The notes beneath the pieces are model-generated. The model worked only from the letters and a program-made list of their open reading frames with translations, ran no database searches and had not been told where the DNA came from. DNA of 64,000 nt from Thermothelomyces thermophilus ATCC 42464 (lineage: Eukaryota; Ascomycota; Sordariomycetes; Sordariales; Chaetomiaceae): the NCBI RefSeq assembly GCF_000226095.1, contig NC_016472.1, positions 1,736,001 through 1,800,000 of the forward strand, given 5' to 3'. Shown here piece after piece: positions 10,958 through 21,331 of this stretch; position 1 is the first letter of the stretch, and every line of letters begins with the position of its first letter. The position numbers and the translations under genes were made by a program.

Positions 10958-12163
10958 ATGGCATCTTGGGGCCTCCTCGACGACAAGGAGGAAACCGAGC
11001 TCCACAAATCCCGGCTCCTCAACGTGGAAGAGAAGCCGTTCAAGCGGATTACCAAGCGCCTCAACACCCTTCACTCCATCACAACAGCCCGAGCCCGCCA
11101 GGCACCCACGCCTCCCCCCGATTCAAACGGCACCTCCCAACAGCAACGCGATGGCACTCCGGCCCCCGGCAGCAGCGACGACAGTACCTTGCCGGACCTC
11201 GCCCAGCTCAAGGAGGACATCACGATTGACTTTGCGGCTTTTGACAGCAGCATCGCGCGCCTGCAGTTCCTGCTGACGGCCAACGAGCGGGAGCGGGAGC
11301 GGTACGCGGCGGAGCGGGAGCGCATCGTGGCGGCGTCGCACGCCGTGCGCGACAACACGGCGCAGCTGCGCGTCCAGCTGGAGCAGGCGCGGGCGACGCT
11401 GGCGCAGCGCCGCGAGTTTGACGCGCTCGCCGACGCCATCACGAGCAACCCGTCGCTGCGCCCCCGCGCGGAGCAGGAAGCCAACCTGCGCAAGCTGCGC
11501 GACGAGATCGCCGAGCTCGAGGCCGAGCGCGAGGCATACGGCGTCACGTGGCACGAGCGGCGGGAGCAGTTTGCACGCATCATGGAGGAGAGCATGCGGC
11601 TCAGGAGGCTGATTCGCGACGAGAAGGAGGAGGTTGAGCGGAGGGAGGGGATGGATGATGACGAGGTCGGCGCCACCCCTCGGCCGTCCGGGACAGGGAG
11701 TCGGGAGGGGTCGCCGAAGCCCGACGCTGGGCTCGCGCCCAAGAGTGCCCCGGAAAGCGGCGATGCGGAAGGCACTCCTAGGCCGGTCTCCGTTGGCGGC
11801 CGGTCTCCGGCGAGGGATAGTCCCGCACCGGGCCAGGACGCCCATTCACTCACGGCCAAGCGAGCTATCGCTACGGATGCGAGTTTCTCGCAGGTTGGTA
11901 GCCAAGTGGGCAGTCAGATTGGCAGCCAGGTCGGCAGCCAGGTCGGCAGCCAGATGGGCAGTCAGATGGGTAGCCGGGCGGGTAGTCGCGAAGGCTCAGT
12001 GGAGAGGCAAGACCAGGGCTCTGCAGAGGAAGGAGAAGATATCGAGATGGGCGAGACCAAGGATAACGAACAGGAGCCCGGCAGCCCACTGACGCCGCCG
12101 GCGGCCGATGACGCGCCGCAGATCGTTGTCAACGGGGAGGGTGAGAGCATGGACACGACCTAG
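10958..12163 (+). CDS. THOC7: THO complex subunit 7 (THOC7/Mft1-like)
   Basis: A single exon of 401 residues. Residues about 1-40 (MASWGLLDDKEETELHKSRL) and a coiled-coil core (about 80-230) match the THOC7 family. The core includes REFDALADAITSNPSLRPRA, the counterpart of EYDALAKVIQHHPDR in animal THOC7, then YGVTWHERREQFARIMEES. The THO complex couples transcription elongation to mRNP assembly and export (TREX). The C-terminal 170 residues are low-complexity and acidic, with nine tandem four-residue units (GSQV-like, nt 11891-11998), an extension not expected in animal THOC7. The gene is tail-to-tail with tubulin cofactor A, with only 149 nt between their stops. Confidence 0.88.
   Translation: MASWGLLDDKEETELHKSRLLNVEEKPFKRITKRLNTLHSITTARARQAPTPPPDSNGTSQQQRDGTPAPGSSDDSTLPDLAQLKEDITIDFAAFDSSIARLQFLLTANERERERYAAERERIVAASHAVRDNTAQLRVQLEQARATLAQRREFDALADAITSNPSLRPRAEQEANLRKLRDEIAELEAEREAYGVTWHERREQFARIMEESMRLRRLIRDEKEEVERREGMDDDEVGATPRPSGTGSREGSPKPDAGLAPKSAPESGDAEGTPRPVSVGGRSPARDSPAPGQDAHSLTAKRAIATDASFSQVGSQVGSQIGSQVGSQVGSQMGSQMGSRAGSREGSVERQDQGSAEEGEDIEMGETKDNEQEPGSPLTPPAADDAPQIVVNGEGESMDTT
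11891..11998 (+). repeat. Nine tandem 12-nt units inside THOC7
   Basis: Each 12-nt unit encodes a tetrapeptide of the form Q-V/I/M-G-S, with the last two units reading RAGS and REGS. The array is in frame, so copy-number change would preserve the protein. Confidence 0.9.
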
Positions 12164-12312
12164 GCTGTCAAACTGCACTATTTAGGCGGGTTCTCTATGC
12201 CACGTAATCAACAGCAGGCAGGCTGTTGCTGCATAAAGTAGCCATCATAAGATTATTGCCTGCCAGCGAATATGCAATATGCATCCCATAAGTCGAGACA
12301 GTCCTGCATGGC

Positions 12313-12748
12313 TCATGACGACTCTGTCGCCTGAGCAACCTTCTGTCCCGACTCAAGCGCGGCTTTTGCCTTCTCCAGCTCCTCCTCCGATCCCGTACCG
12401 TCGCTCTCCGAGATGGCAATCTGCTCCTCCAACTTCTGCACGGCGTCCGCGATGCGCTTCCTCAGCGGCCCAAACACGGCCTTGGTCTCTTCCAAGGCAG
12501 TTTTCTATATCGAGGGTTAGGGTTCAACGAAGTTTGATCTATTTTGCACCGATTCGGGGTTGGCGAACCTCTTGCTTGAGGATGTACTCGGCGTTGCTAT
12601 CTAGCTCCGGACTGTTGTTCTGGATGTCTTCTTCCAACTTCTTGATGCGCTTCTCTTGATTGGCTTGCTCCTTGTGGTAGTAGGATTCCTCCTTGACCAA
12701 GCGGTTAACTGCTTGTGTTGCGATGGCGAGCGGAGTTGGGGGCGCCAT
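12313..12748 (-). CDS. RBL2: Tubulin-binding cofactor A
   Basis: Two exons, 12748-12569 and 12504-12313, encode 123 residues, normal for the family (about 105-125). The start MAPPTPLAIATQAVNRLVKE is the conserved first helix. KEQANQEKRIKKLEEDI and the second exon (ALEETKAVFGPLRKRIADAV) form the rest of the three-helix bundle. TBCA/Rbl2 captures beta-tubulin released from the chaperonin. The donor is GTTCGC, a weak but usable GT site, and the acceptor is TAG. Phase is 0 at the junction, giving KQE then KTALEE. It diverges from the SERCA gene. Confidence 0.93.
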
Positions 12749-14123
12749 TGTCGAGGCCGGTGCTTGGATGGTGCAGAAAAGGCTGGAATAGTGGGCTGAG
12801 TTCCGTACAGGGGTCAACAAGTTCGCGACGTAGTGAACAATGTTTACTTGAGCGAGGTTTTGACTATAGCAAGTAGACAGAACGCTAGGTGCTGTTGACT
12901 TTCTAGGGCAGGCTGGGGTGGGGTTCCACGCTTTCGTGCTCATCAGCGGGGTAACAGCTCACTTCGAGTACGGACTAATCGATACTGGAATCAGGCACTG
13001 TACTCCGTTACTTGAAATTGCAGTTGCGGGCTGAGCCCAGATCCCTCAGCCTCCAAATGTTGCACCTCAGCGTGAGTATGTGCTTCGGACTGACACCTGA
13101 AACTACACATGCATCACCGTTTTAACAGCATTATCTTGAGGCACTTCATGCCCAGCTGTCTATTGCAAGCTTAACCTACCATCTCTATGTCCATACAGTA
13201 CTCCGTACATTTCTACTCGTACGTTAGCTGCAAACGGACTCCACACGTACAGTACCTATTTTGGGCTACTCAGGTATGTTTCAGAAAAAGTTAGCTCAAT
13301 TGGGCTTGGTTGGCCTGTCTTTGGGGCCATCGGGAGCTAACATTCAGACCTTCCAGTGCCGTAGCTGACTGTTGCGCGATGCGAGTATCGATCTGTTAGG
13401 CTGAATCGCAGATCACGAATTGGACTCGTTCTCTAACTAAAAATTCTGCCGTACTTGGCCGGGAGGGTTCTTGCAATGGAAAGAAAATATAGTTCACTAA
13501 CTATCTGCTCTGATAGGAAGCTGAGGATCGATATTCTAGCCACCTACCTATCGTGGAGAGTAGTGTAGTGACATAGCAAAACATGCGGTGTCGATACATG
13601 CCGCTTCTGTCGGCTGTCGGCCAGACTTTGATTGGTTCCCTCCACACTGAAGAATCCGCGGCAGTTCGTGGAGGTTCCATCCTCCAAGGCTGACAAACGT
13701 GCAGGTGCAGGGCCCAGCCGGGATAACTGACAAGTTTCAGTGGGGTCCGCTGTCCCGGAACCAACTGGAATCCCACGTTGCCTGTCAGCGCCGGCTCCGC
13801 CCAGAAGCCGCCGAGCCGCCACCTTGTTTGAACTGGACACGTCGTATCAAATTGGGGTTCGCATCTAAAAATCCACGGCTCAACCCGTTGGAATCCCATC
13901 CCGCTCTCTTTTTTGTTTTGTTTTGTTTTGATCTTTTGCTTGAACCGTACCTCCACTCCTTTCTGCGCATGTTAGTCCAGTAAGCGCTTCAGTTTCCCCT
14001 TCGTATTAGAACTTTTTTTTTCTTCGCGGTGGAGTTCAAGGGTCTCGATCTCGGATCTCGTTTCCTGCCGCTCTTCATAAGACACGCCCCGCTGCCAACC
14101 GGGGGCAGCCCACGCCCGCAGCC
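12749..14123. promoter_or_regulatory. Shared upstream region of TBCA and SERCA genes
   Basis: A 1.4-kb region. It has a TACTCCGT at 13001-13008 and a TACTCCGTA at 13199-13207. Repeated TTTTG units near 13911-13930 precede the SERCA leader. No gene is recognised; open frames at 13500-13980 have no family resemblance. Confidence 0.5.
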
Positions 14124-17100
14124 ATGGATAACGCCTTTGCGAAGTCGATCGACCAAGTACTTGACACTCTCGGCGTGAACAGGGCGACCGGCTTGACCGA
14201 TGAGCAGGTGACGAGATTACGAGCCAAGTACGGGAAAAACGGTACGCATCCTTTCTCGCGAGTCTTTGGGGATAGCCCGTGGCTGACGGTTCTCTCCGAA
14301 CAGCAATTCCCGAAGAGCCTCCTACCCCCCTCTGGAAACTCATTCTCGAACAATTTAAAGATCAGCTCGTCCTTATCCTTCTCGGTTCGGCGGCAATTTC
14401 GTTTGTGCTGGCGCTCTTCGAGGACGAGGGAGGATGGAGCGCTTTCGTGGACCCTATCGTCATTCTCACCATCCTGATACTCAATGCTGTCGTCGGAGTC
14501 TCGCAGGAGAGTAGCGCCGAGAAGGCCATTGCGGCCTTGCAGGAATACTCAGCTAACGAGGCCAACGTGGTGCGCAATGGCCAGACTCACCGGATCAAGG
14601 CGGAGGACCTAGTGCCGGGGGACATTGTCGATGTGACTGTGGGCGCGCGCATCCCCGCCGATTGCCGGCTCATTTCGATCGAAAGCAACAGCTTCGCCGT
14701 CGACCAGGCGATTCTCACCGGCGAGAGCGAAAGCGTGGGCAAGGACTGCCACGCCGTCATCAGCGACGACAAGGCGGTGCTCCAGGACCAGGTCAACATG
14801 CTCTTCTCCGGCACGACCGTTGTGACCGGCCACGCCAAGGCTGTAGTCGTTCTGACTGGCTCAAACACGGCCATTGGGGACATCCACGAGAGCATCACCG
14901 CCCAGATCTCCGAGCCGACGCCCCTGAAGCAGAAGCTCAACGACTTCGGCGACCAGCTCGCCAAGGTTATCACCATCATCTGCGTCCTCGTCTGGCTCAT
15001 CAACATCCCCCACTTCAGCGACCCGACCCACGGAAACTGGACCAAGGGCGCCATATATTACCTCAAGATTGCTGTTTCTCTTGGTGTTGCGGCGATTCCC
15101 GAGGGCCTTGCCGTCGTCATCACTACCTGCCTTGCCCTCGGGACCCGCAAGATGGCTGCAAAGAACGCAGTCGTCAGGAGCCTGCCTTCTGTCGAGACTC
15201 TGGGGAGCTGCAGCGTCATCTGCTCTGACAAAACCGGCACCCTAACCACGAACCAAATGAGCGTCAGCAAGATTGTCTACTTGAACGACGATGGGTCTGA
15301 CTTGGAGGAGCTCGACGTGGAGGGAACAACTTTCGAGCCCAAGGGTGACATCAAGTTCCAAGGCCAGGTGCTGCGGGATCTCACACAGGAGTCGGCCACT
15401 GTCCTCCAGATGACCGAAGTAGCCGCGCTCTGCAATGACGCCCGCCTCGACTACCACTCTCATTCGGCAACCTATTCAAACGTTGGCGAGCCCACCGAAG
15501 GCGCTCTGCGGGTCATGGTCGAGAAGATTGGCCCTTGCGCGCCAGCTGATTGCCACCCCCAAGATCGCGTCCACTATGCCAGCTCCTGGTACGAGAAGCA
15601 GTATAAGCGCCTCGCGACTTACGAGTTCTCGCGCGATCGGAAGAGCATGTCGGTCCTAGTTCAAAACGGGCAGGAGCAGAAGCTTTTTGTCAAGGGCGCC
15701 CCCGAGTCCATTATTGAACGCTGCACCCATGCTGTTCTTGGGCGTCACGGGAAGAGGGTACCCCTGGATCGGAAGCTCGCTGACTTGCTTCTGAAAGAAG
15801 TCGTCGAGTACGGTAACCGGGGTCTTCGTGTCATGGCGCTGGCGCGCCGCGAGCAAGTCAACGGCGAACCTCTTCTGCACAAGGCCAGGACCAGCACCGA
15901 GTATGCCGCTCTGGAGCAGAACCTGACCCTCATCGGTCTCGTCGGCATGCTGGATCCTCCTCGTCCGGAGGTTCCCGCGGCCATCCAGAAGTGCAAGGGG
16001 GCGGGTATCCGCGTCATTGTCGTGACCGGTGACAACCGCAACACTGCGGAGACCATCTGCCGCCAAATCGGGGTGTTCGGCCCTGACGAGGACCTGACCG
16101 GCAAGAGCTTCACCGGCCGCGAGTTTGACAACCTGAGTCCGAGCGAGCAGCTGGAGGCAGCCAAGAACGCCTCTCTCTTCTCTCGTGTCGAGCCAGCCCA
16201 CAAGTCGAGGCTTGTCGACCTTCTGCAGTCGCTCGGCCAGGTTGTTGCCATGACTGGTGACGGTGTCAACGACGCGCCCGCCCTCAAGAAGGCTGACATC
16301 GGTGTCGCCATGGGCTCCGGCACAGATGTGTCCAAGCTGGCGGCCGACATGGTTCTGGCCGACGATAACTTTGCCACCATTGGCGTCGCCATCGAGGAAG
16401 GTCGCTCCATCTACAGCAACACGCAGCAGTTCATTCGCTACCTGATCTCGTCCAACATTGGCGAGGTCGTCTCCATCTTCCTGACCGCCGCTCTGGGCAT
16501 GCCCGAGGCTCTCATTCCCGTCCAGCTTCTCTGGGTCAACCTGGTCACCGACGGTCTCCCTGCCACTGCCCTGTCGTTCAACCCGCCCGACCATGACATT
16601 ATGAAGCGGCAGCCGAGGAAGCGCGACGAGGCCTTGATCGGCGGCTGGCTGTTCTTCCGGTACCTGGTCATTGGCACATACGTCGGCCTCGCCACGGTTG
16701 CCGGTTACGCGTGGTGGTTCATGTTCTACTCTGGCGGGCCTCAGATCAGCTTCTACCAACTGTCGCACTTCCACCGCTGCTCCTCGGAGTTTCCCGAGAT
16801 CGGCTGCCAGATGTTCACCAATGACATGGCCAAGTCCGGCTCGACCGTCTCGCTGTCGATTCTGGTCGTCATTGAGATGTTCAACGCCATGAACGCGCTG
16901 TCTTCGAGCGAGTCGCTCCTGACGCTGCCTGTGTGGAAGAACATGGTGCTGGTGTATGCGATCGCTCTGTCGATGGCACTGCACTTTGCCCTGCTGTACA
17001 TTCCCTTCTTGCAGACTCTTTTCTCCATCCTGCCGCTCAATTGGACCGAGTGGAAGGCAGTTCTTGCCTTTAGTGCACCTGTTGTGTGAGTCACCTTACA

Positions 17101-17236
17101 GATTCTCTCTTCCCTGGCGTTTGGCCTTGCTAACATATTTGCCAGTCTCATTGATGAAGGTCTCAAGTTTATTGAGCGAACATTCTTCGTCTCGAGTTCA
17201 ACTCGTAAGCTGCCCAAAGCAAAGAAGGACCAATAG
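14124..17236 (+). CDS. nca-1: SERCA-type P-type Ca2+-ATPase
   Basis: Three exons (14124-14241, 14304-17085, 17146-17236) encode 996 residues, as in animal SERCA (about 997). P-type motifs are complete: LTGES (actuator domain), PEGL in helix M4, the phosphorylation site [13 protein letters not shown] with Asp348 (human SERCA Asp351), KGAPESI (nucleotide domain), [20 protein letters not shown] and [20 protein letters not shown]. The C-terminal helices include [10 protein letters not shown] and [20 protein letters not shown], matching the Ca-binding helices M5 and M6. The enzyme pumps Ca2+ from cytosol into the ER or vesicles. Neurospora NCA-1 is the closest named fungal homologue from memory. 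The tail KLPKAKKDQ resembles a lysine-based ER signal, but the spacing is not canonical. Confidence 0.97.
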
Positions 17237-17517
17237 AGCCCCGGGGGGGGGGGGGGGTGAAGAGACTGGCGTATGTAGATCTGTAGACCTTGTATAGTAG
17301 TACATTATCGACCATGGGCCACACAGTGGTGATTGCAGCACTTCGATGTCTTGACCGCTTTTTCCAGACGATCAATTGTTATGTGGCCTGTCTCATGTTG
17401 ACCACAGACGCTTCGAAATGCCCTATTTGCTACAAGGCTGTAGTCCCGGCGCGATTATCGCTGGGACAGGAGTCATCTTCTTCATCATAAGCCATGACCT
17501 CTCTCCACACCACTCTT
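17237..17517. other. Short intergenic, convergent
   Basis: The 3' ends of the SERCA and PUP3 genes face each other. A poly-G run lies at about 17242-17257. Confidence 0.6.
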
Positions 17518-18395
17518 CTAATCCTGCCTCCCCTTCAACAGCCTCTTGGTCACCTTGTCCTTCTCGATAATATAGACGTGAGCGCCCCAACCGGAGAGGG
17601 CATCACGGTCGACGGCGTTGAGAAGTGCTTGCGAGATGGTCTCGAATAATTCATCCGGGCCCTGTATTGTGCACCTTGGTCAGCAAACCAACGCAGCCAT
17701 ACAGACAAGCCAGCACAAATGCGGTCCGCACGAACTTACCAAATTCGGCTCCCAGAAATTCTCGCACATGCCATACAACTGTTCCGTCGCCGTCCCCGAG
17801 ACAATAAAGTCCTTTGCGAAATCGATGCACCCTATGCTGTCGAACCCGCAGATGAAGGGCGCGCCCGTCTTGGGCTCCAGCCCGGCGACGACGGGGTTGA
17901 CGAAGTACGGGCCGAACCGCCTCTCGTACAGGGTGGTGCTGACGAGGTTGGCGAAGGTGCGCGGGGCAATGTGCCGCTCCTCGCGCAGGCGGTACATGTT
18001 GACCTTGTAGCGGAACAGGTCGGCCACGGTCGACACGTCGGTGGCCAGGCCCGTCAGGCCCAGGAACACGTGGTCGCCGTACTGGAAGATCTTGGGGAAG
18101 TTGTTGGACACCGTCAGGGCCTGCAGGCCCAGGCGCAGATCGCAGGCTATAGCGACGCAGTCCTTGCCGACCATTGCGACACAGGCGCCGCCGTCTGGAA
18201 GGGCGGGGGGCCCGCATTGGTTAGATCTGATCGGAGTCGCTCCGGAAGGGGGGGGAGGAATTGGGGACGAGGGGCAGGGCGGGCGGTACTTATTGAGAAG
18301 GGGTTCGCCTGGAGAGGGGAAGAAGGAATGGTTGGTTAGCAAATGTATACACATACAACAGGGCATAGAGATGCGGTGTGTTTCAACCATACCAT
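17518..18395 (-). CDS. PUP3: 20S proteasome subunit beta3
   Basis: Four coding exons (18395-18393, 18308-18290, 18194-17740, 17661-17518) encode 206 residues, one more than yeast Pup3. The reconstructed start [20 protein letters not shown] matches the family, where the body begins GG-x-x-VAM-x-GKD. Later landmarks are [26 protein letters not shown] and the end [12 protein letters not shown]. Beta3 is a non-catalytic ring subunit: it lacks the processed N-terminal Thr, and none is seen. The first coding exon is only the ATG and the second is 19 nt; reading on from a downstream ATG without splicing gives a non-family N-terminus. It diverges from the UBX4 gene. Confidence 0.94.
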
Positions 18396-19358
18396 CTTTT
18401 GACTCTGAGTGTGAGCGATAGGTGTTCCCGAGCGAGCGCAGTGAGGGGCGGCGAGCGGAAACGATATTCAGGCAGAGGAGACCCGGGAGCTCTTAAGAGG
18501 TCTTTTGCTGATCGGAATGGGCCGTAAGTTTAGACTGGAGATCGCCCGGTTGAGGTTTTCCTTGCCCAAACTGTTACGTAGATAGGGATCGGGGATGGGT
18601 CGGGTGTGGTTGACGTGCGGTTGGCGATAGCTCTTGTTGGAGCTCCAGCTGACAGACGGGACAGGCTGCTGGAGTTGACGTGCAAGGCAACACGCAGCTG
18701 GCGCGGCGTGGGACCGACCAGGGTCTCCCTTGGGCGTGCAAAGGCGGTGTTGGGCGGCGCTATAACCGTGGTCTTGGGGAGCTTCCCGCTGTGGCGTCCC
18801 ATCGGCGCAGTTGCCCCTCCATCCAGGCTTCCAACCTAACCTACCCACCTACTACTCCGTACTACCTAAGCAGACGACGAGTCCCTGTCATTCCACCGAG
18901 TTCGATACTTCTTCACGTCCAGCCAAACCACAAACACAATATAGCCCTGTGTGAAGTGGTTTTTTTTGAAATTTCCAGGCCGCTGGATGAGTACTACTCG
19001 GGGAGAAAGCCACTGTCTGAACTGCCCGCCAGCGCACTACACTAGGCACTAAACATCACCTCCCATCGCTGTGGGGCCAGACACCTCGGAGCTTCCAACT
19101 CATTCGGTGTTTACCTCACACTTGGCCGCTTTCACCAGGCACCTTCATCGCACACCAAAGTCCTCTTGAGGTCCAAACCTGTTCAGTCGCCTCACTGTGG
19201 GCTAGTTTAGCCAAGCCTTGGTTCATAGTTCCTCTCGTCGGTTTCGCCTTTTTGTCTCGACGACAGTATCCTGCTTGTTGTATCGAGGGGCACCCTAAGC
19301 TTGGTTAAACCAACATTGTCCAACTTAGGACCCTTTAGCAGCGCACCCCAACATCGCA
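18396..19358. promoter_or_regulatory. Shared upstream region of PUP3 and UBX4
   Basis: A 960-nt region between divergent genes with one TACTCCGTA at 18853-18861. I looked for the fungal proteasome element GGTGGCAAA and did not see it. Open frames at 18468-18848 have no family resemblance. Confidence 0.5.
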
Positions 19359-20927
19359 ATGTCTGCACACGTCGAGGTTGTCGCAACCGATTTCAGGCGG
19401 GTCAAAGTCAAGGTCACACCGGGAACGTACCTGATCGATGTGTTGGGCGAGGCTTGCAAGAAGCTCAACCTACGGAGCGACCAGTACGAGCTCAAGTACG
19501 TAGAAACTGGATCTGGGAGGCCTAGTACCTCGTATCTAACCAACGGCAGGCACAAACAGAAGCTCGTCGACTTGAGCTGTCCCTATCGAACATCAGGACT
19601 TGGCCCTGGCGCCAAGCTCGAGCTTGTGCAAAAGTCAAAGAGCGCCTCGGTGGTGTCCATCGCCCTAGACGTCAATGGCCAGCGATATACCAAGAAGCTT
19701 CCAAGCAACATGTCACTGTGGAAGGTGTTGCGGCAGTTTGAGGGCGCAGAAAAGGGTCTGAACATCACAGGGAGGGGCGTGCCGGTGGGCACCAACAGTG
19801 GGCAGTTGTACCACGAAGCCCCTGTGGTAAACATCATGGGCAGAGAATATGCGGCGATGGAAGAACTTCAGAAGACGCTGTCGCAATGTGGCATCAACTC
19901 TGGGAGCATAGTGCTCAGAGTGACTTTTAAGCTTACCGAAAGGACCCTTTACGATGCGATGCAGGAAATCTCACAGTACCTCGACGATGTCGAGACGGGA
20001 GTATCCAAACCCGAAGAGAAATCAGAGGCCCAGGCCATGCCGGTAACCGATGAAACGATGACGGACGCTGCTTCCGTAAAAGATGCCCCGAAACCGGAAG
20101 CTTCTGCGCCGACAAGCAGCGAAGAGGCAGCCCCAAGCGTGCCAGCAGAAGCAAGCACAGCAGGTGAACCCATGGACGTTGACGAAGCACCCGCATCGAC
20201 CTCCGCGACGACGAACCCTCTTCAACCAACGGGCGTTTTCAGCGCGCCCACGTCTTCGACCCCGAAAGCCGCCCACACCCAGGAGGATGACTCGGTTTAC
20301 GAGCCAACCATTGCCCACGCACAACTCCGCCAACAGCAGCTCCAGCAGCGAGCCCAGAACACACGGCTCAAATCGGACGCCGAGCTCGCCGCCGAAGCGG
20401 CCGAGGAAGCAGCCAAGCTGGCCAGGATCACAAAGGTCGAAGTCAAAGTCCGCTTCCCCGACCAGACGTCGGCCGTGTGGACCATCACCCCGGAAGAGAC
20501 GGGCGCCTTCCTGTACCAAGCCATCCGCAACATCATGAATCACCCCGCCGCGCCGTTCAGGCTGATTCTCCCCGGCCCGAAGCCGGTCAGCATCCAGGAG
20601 ACGGATACCAAGCTGATCGCGGGGTATCGGCTCAAGGGGCGGCGCGAGATGCTAAACCTGCTGTGGGATGACTCCGTCCCCCCCGCGGTGCGGAAAGAGC
20701 CGTTCCTAAAGGGTAGCGTGGCGAGCAAGGCGATGGAGGTGGTGGTGCCCGAGATTCCGCAGGGGGTTGGGGATGAGGGAGAGAAGGGCAGTACCGGGGC
20801 TGGTGCGGCGGGTCCTTCGAGTGCGCAGCAGCAGGCCAGGCGGGATGGAGGCAAGGGCAGAGACAACCTGGACTCGGAGGCGGTTAAGAAGAAACTCAGC
20901 AAGTTCCTAGGGCTGGGAAAGAAGTGA
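19359..20927 (+). CDS. UBX4: TUG/ASPSCR1-type UBX-domain protein (Cdc48 cofactor)
   Basis: A single exon of 522 residues. Residues 1-80 form the TUG ubiquitin-like domain (VKVTPGTYLIDVLGEACKKL, LRSDQYELKY). A second ubiquitin-like or Ras-binding-like segment follows (about 105-190, KKLPSNMSLWKVLRQFE). The C-terminal UBX domain (about 370-450, VEVKVRFPDQTSAVW) has LILPGPKPVSI at the loop that carries FPR in other UBX proteins; TUG members lack a strict FPR. A low-complexity Ala/Ser/Thr/Glu linker separates the halves. Yeast Ubx4 and human TUG bind and remodel Cdc48/p97 hexamers. Confidence 0.9.
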   Translation: MSAHVEVVATDFRRVKVKVTPGTYLIDVLGEACKKLNLRSDQYELKYVETGSGRPSTSYLTNGRHKQKLVDLSCPYRTSGLGPGAKLELVQKSKSASVVSIALDVNGQRYTKKLPSNMSLWKVLRQFEGAEKGLNITGRGVPVGTNSGQLYHEAPVVNIMGREYAAMEELQKTLSQCGINSGSIVLRVTFKLTERTLYDAMQEISQYLDDVETGVSKPEEKSEAQAMPVTDETMTDAASVKDAPKPEASAPTSSEEAAPSVPAEASTAGEPMDVDEAPASTSATTNPLQPTGVFSAPTSSTPKAAHTQEDDSVYEPTIAHAQLRQQQLQQRAQNTRLKSDAELAAEAAEEAAKLARITKVEVKVRFPDQTSAVWTITPEETGAFLYQAIRNIMNHPAAPFRLILPGPKPVSIQETDTKLIAGYRLKGRREMLNLLWDDSVPPAVRKEPFLKGSVASKAMEVVVPEIPQGVGDEGEKGSTGAGAAGPSSAQQQARRDGGKGRDNLDSEAVKKKLSKFLGLGKK

Positions 20928-21331
20928 GTTGGCAATAAAACGAATTGGTAGCGCGGGAGAGAGGCTTGGACAACATGGGAGGATGTATGATTTTTGGGGG
21001 GGGGGGGGCAACCTTTTCGTTCGATATATTGGCATAATGTGGCGTTAGGAATGAGGAATGTCTGTTAGCGGGAGTGGGTTATGTAGAAGCCGGTGATCAA
21101 TAAGCCTCGCTGCCTTATACTGTGACCAATATACCTTGAATCAATGCCTCGTTTTACACACCCGAGAAGAGTTGCGTGTGATATATCATTTCCATTCGCC
21201 GCCGCAAGGGAAAAATCAGCTAAACAAGCAGAACGTTCTATTCCGCCGGGAAACGCTCTAGTCGTATGCCAATGGTGCTACAACCCTTTGGCACCTCAAC
21301 AGTGGGCCGGCAATGATACCCGTAAGCTCGT
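20928..21331. other. Intergenic, convergent
   Basis: The 3' regions of the UBX4 and eL36 genes. A poly-G run lies at 20996-21008. Nothing else is seen. Confidence 0.55.

Noticed and set aside
15656-16984. Antisense 442-residue frame opposite the SERCA gene
   Set aside because: The plus strand encodes a fully conserved P-type ATPase across the same bases, and the antisense translation has no family resemblance.
17242-17257. Long G or C homopolymers (also near 20996, 48138, 50897 and 63825)
   Set aside because: Common in GC-rich fungal noncoding DNA and prone to sequencing error; no function inferred.
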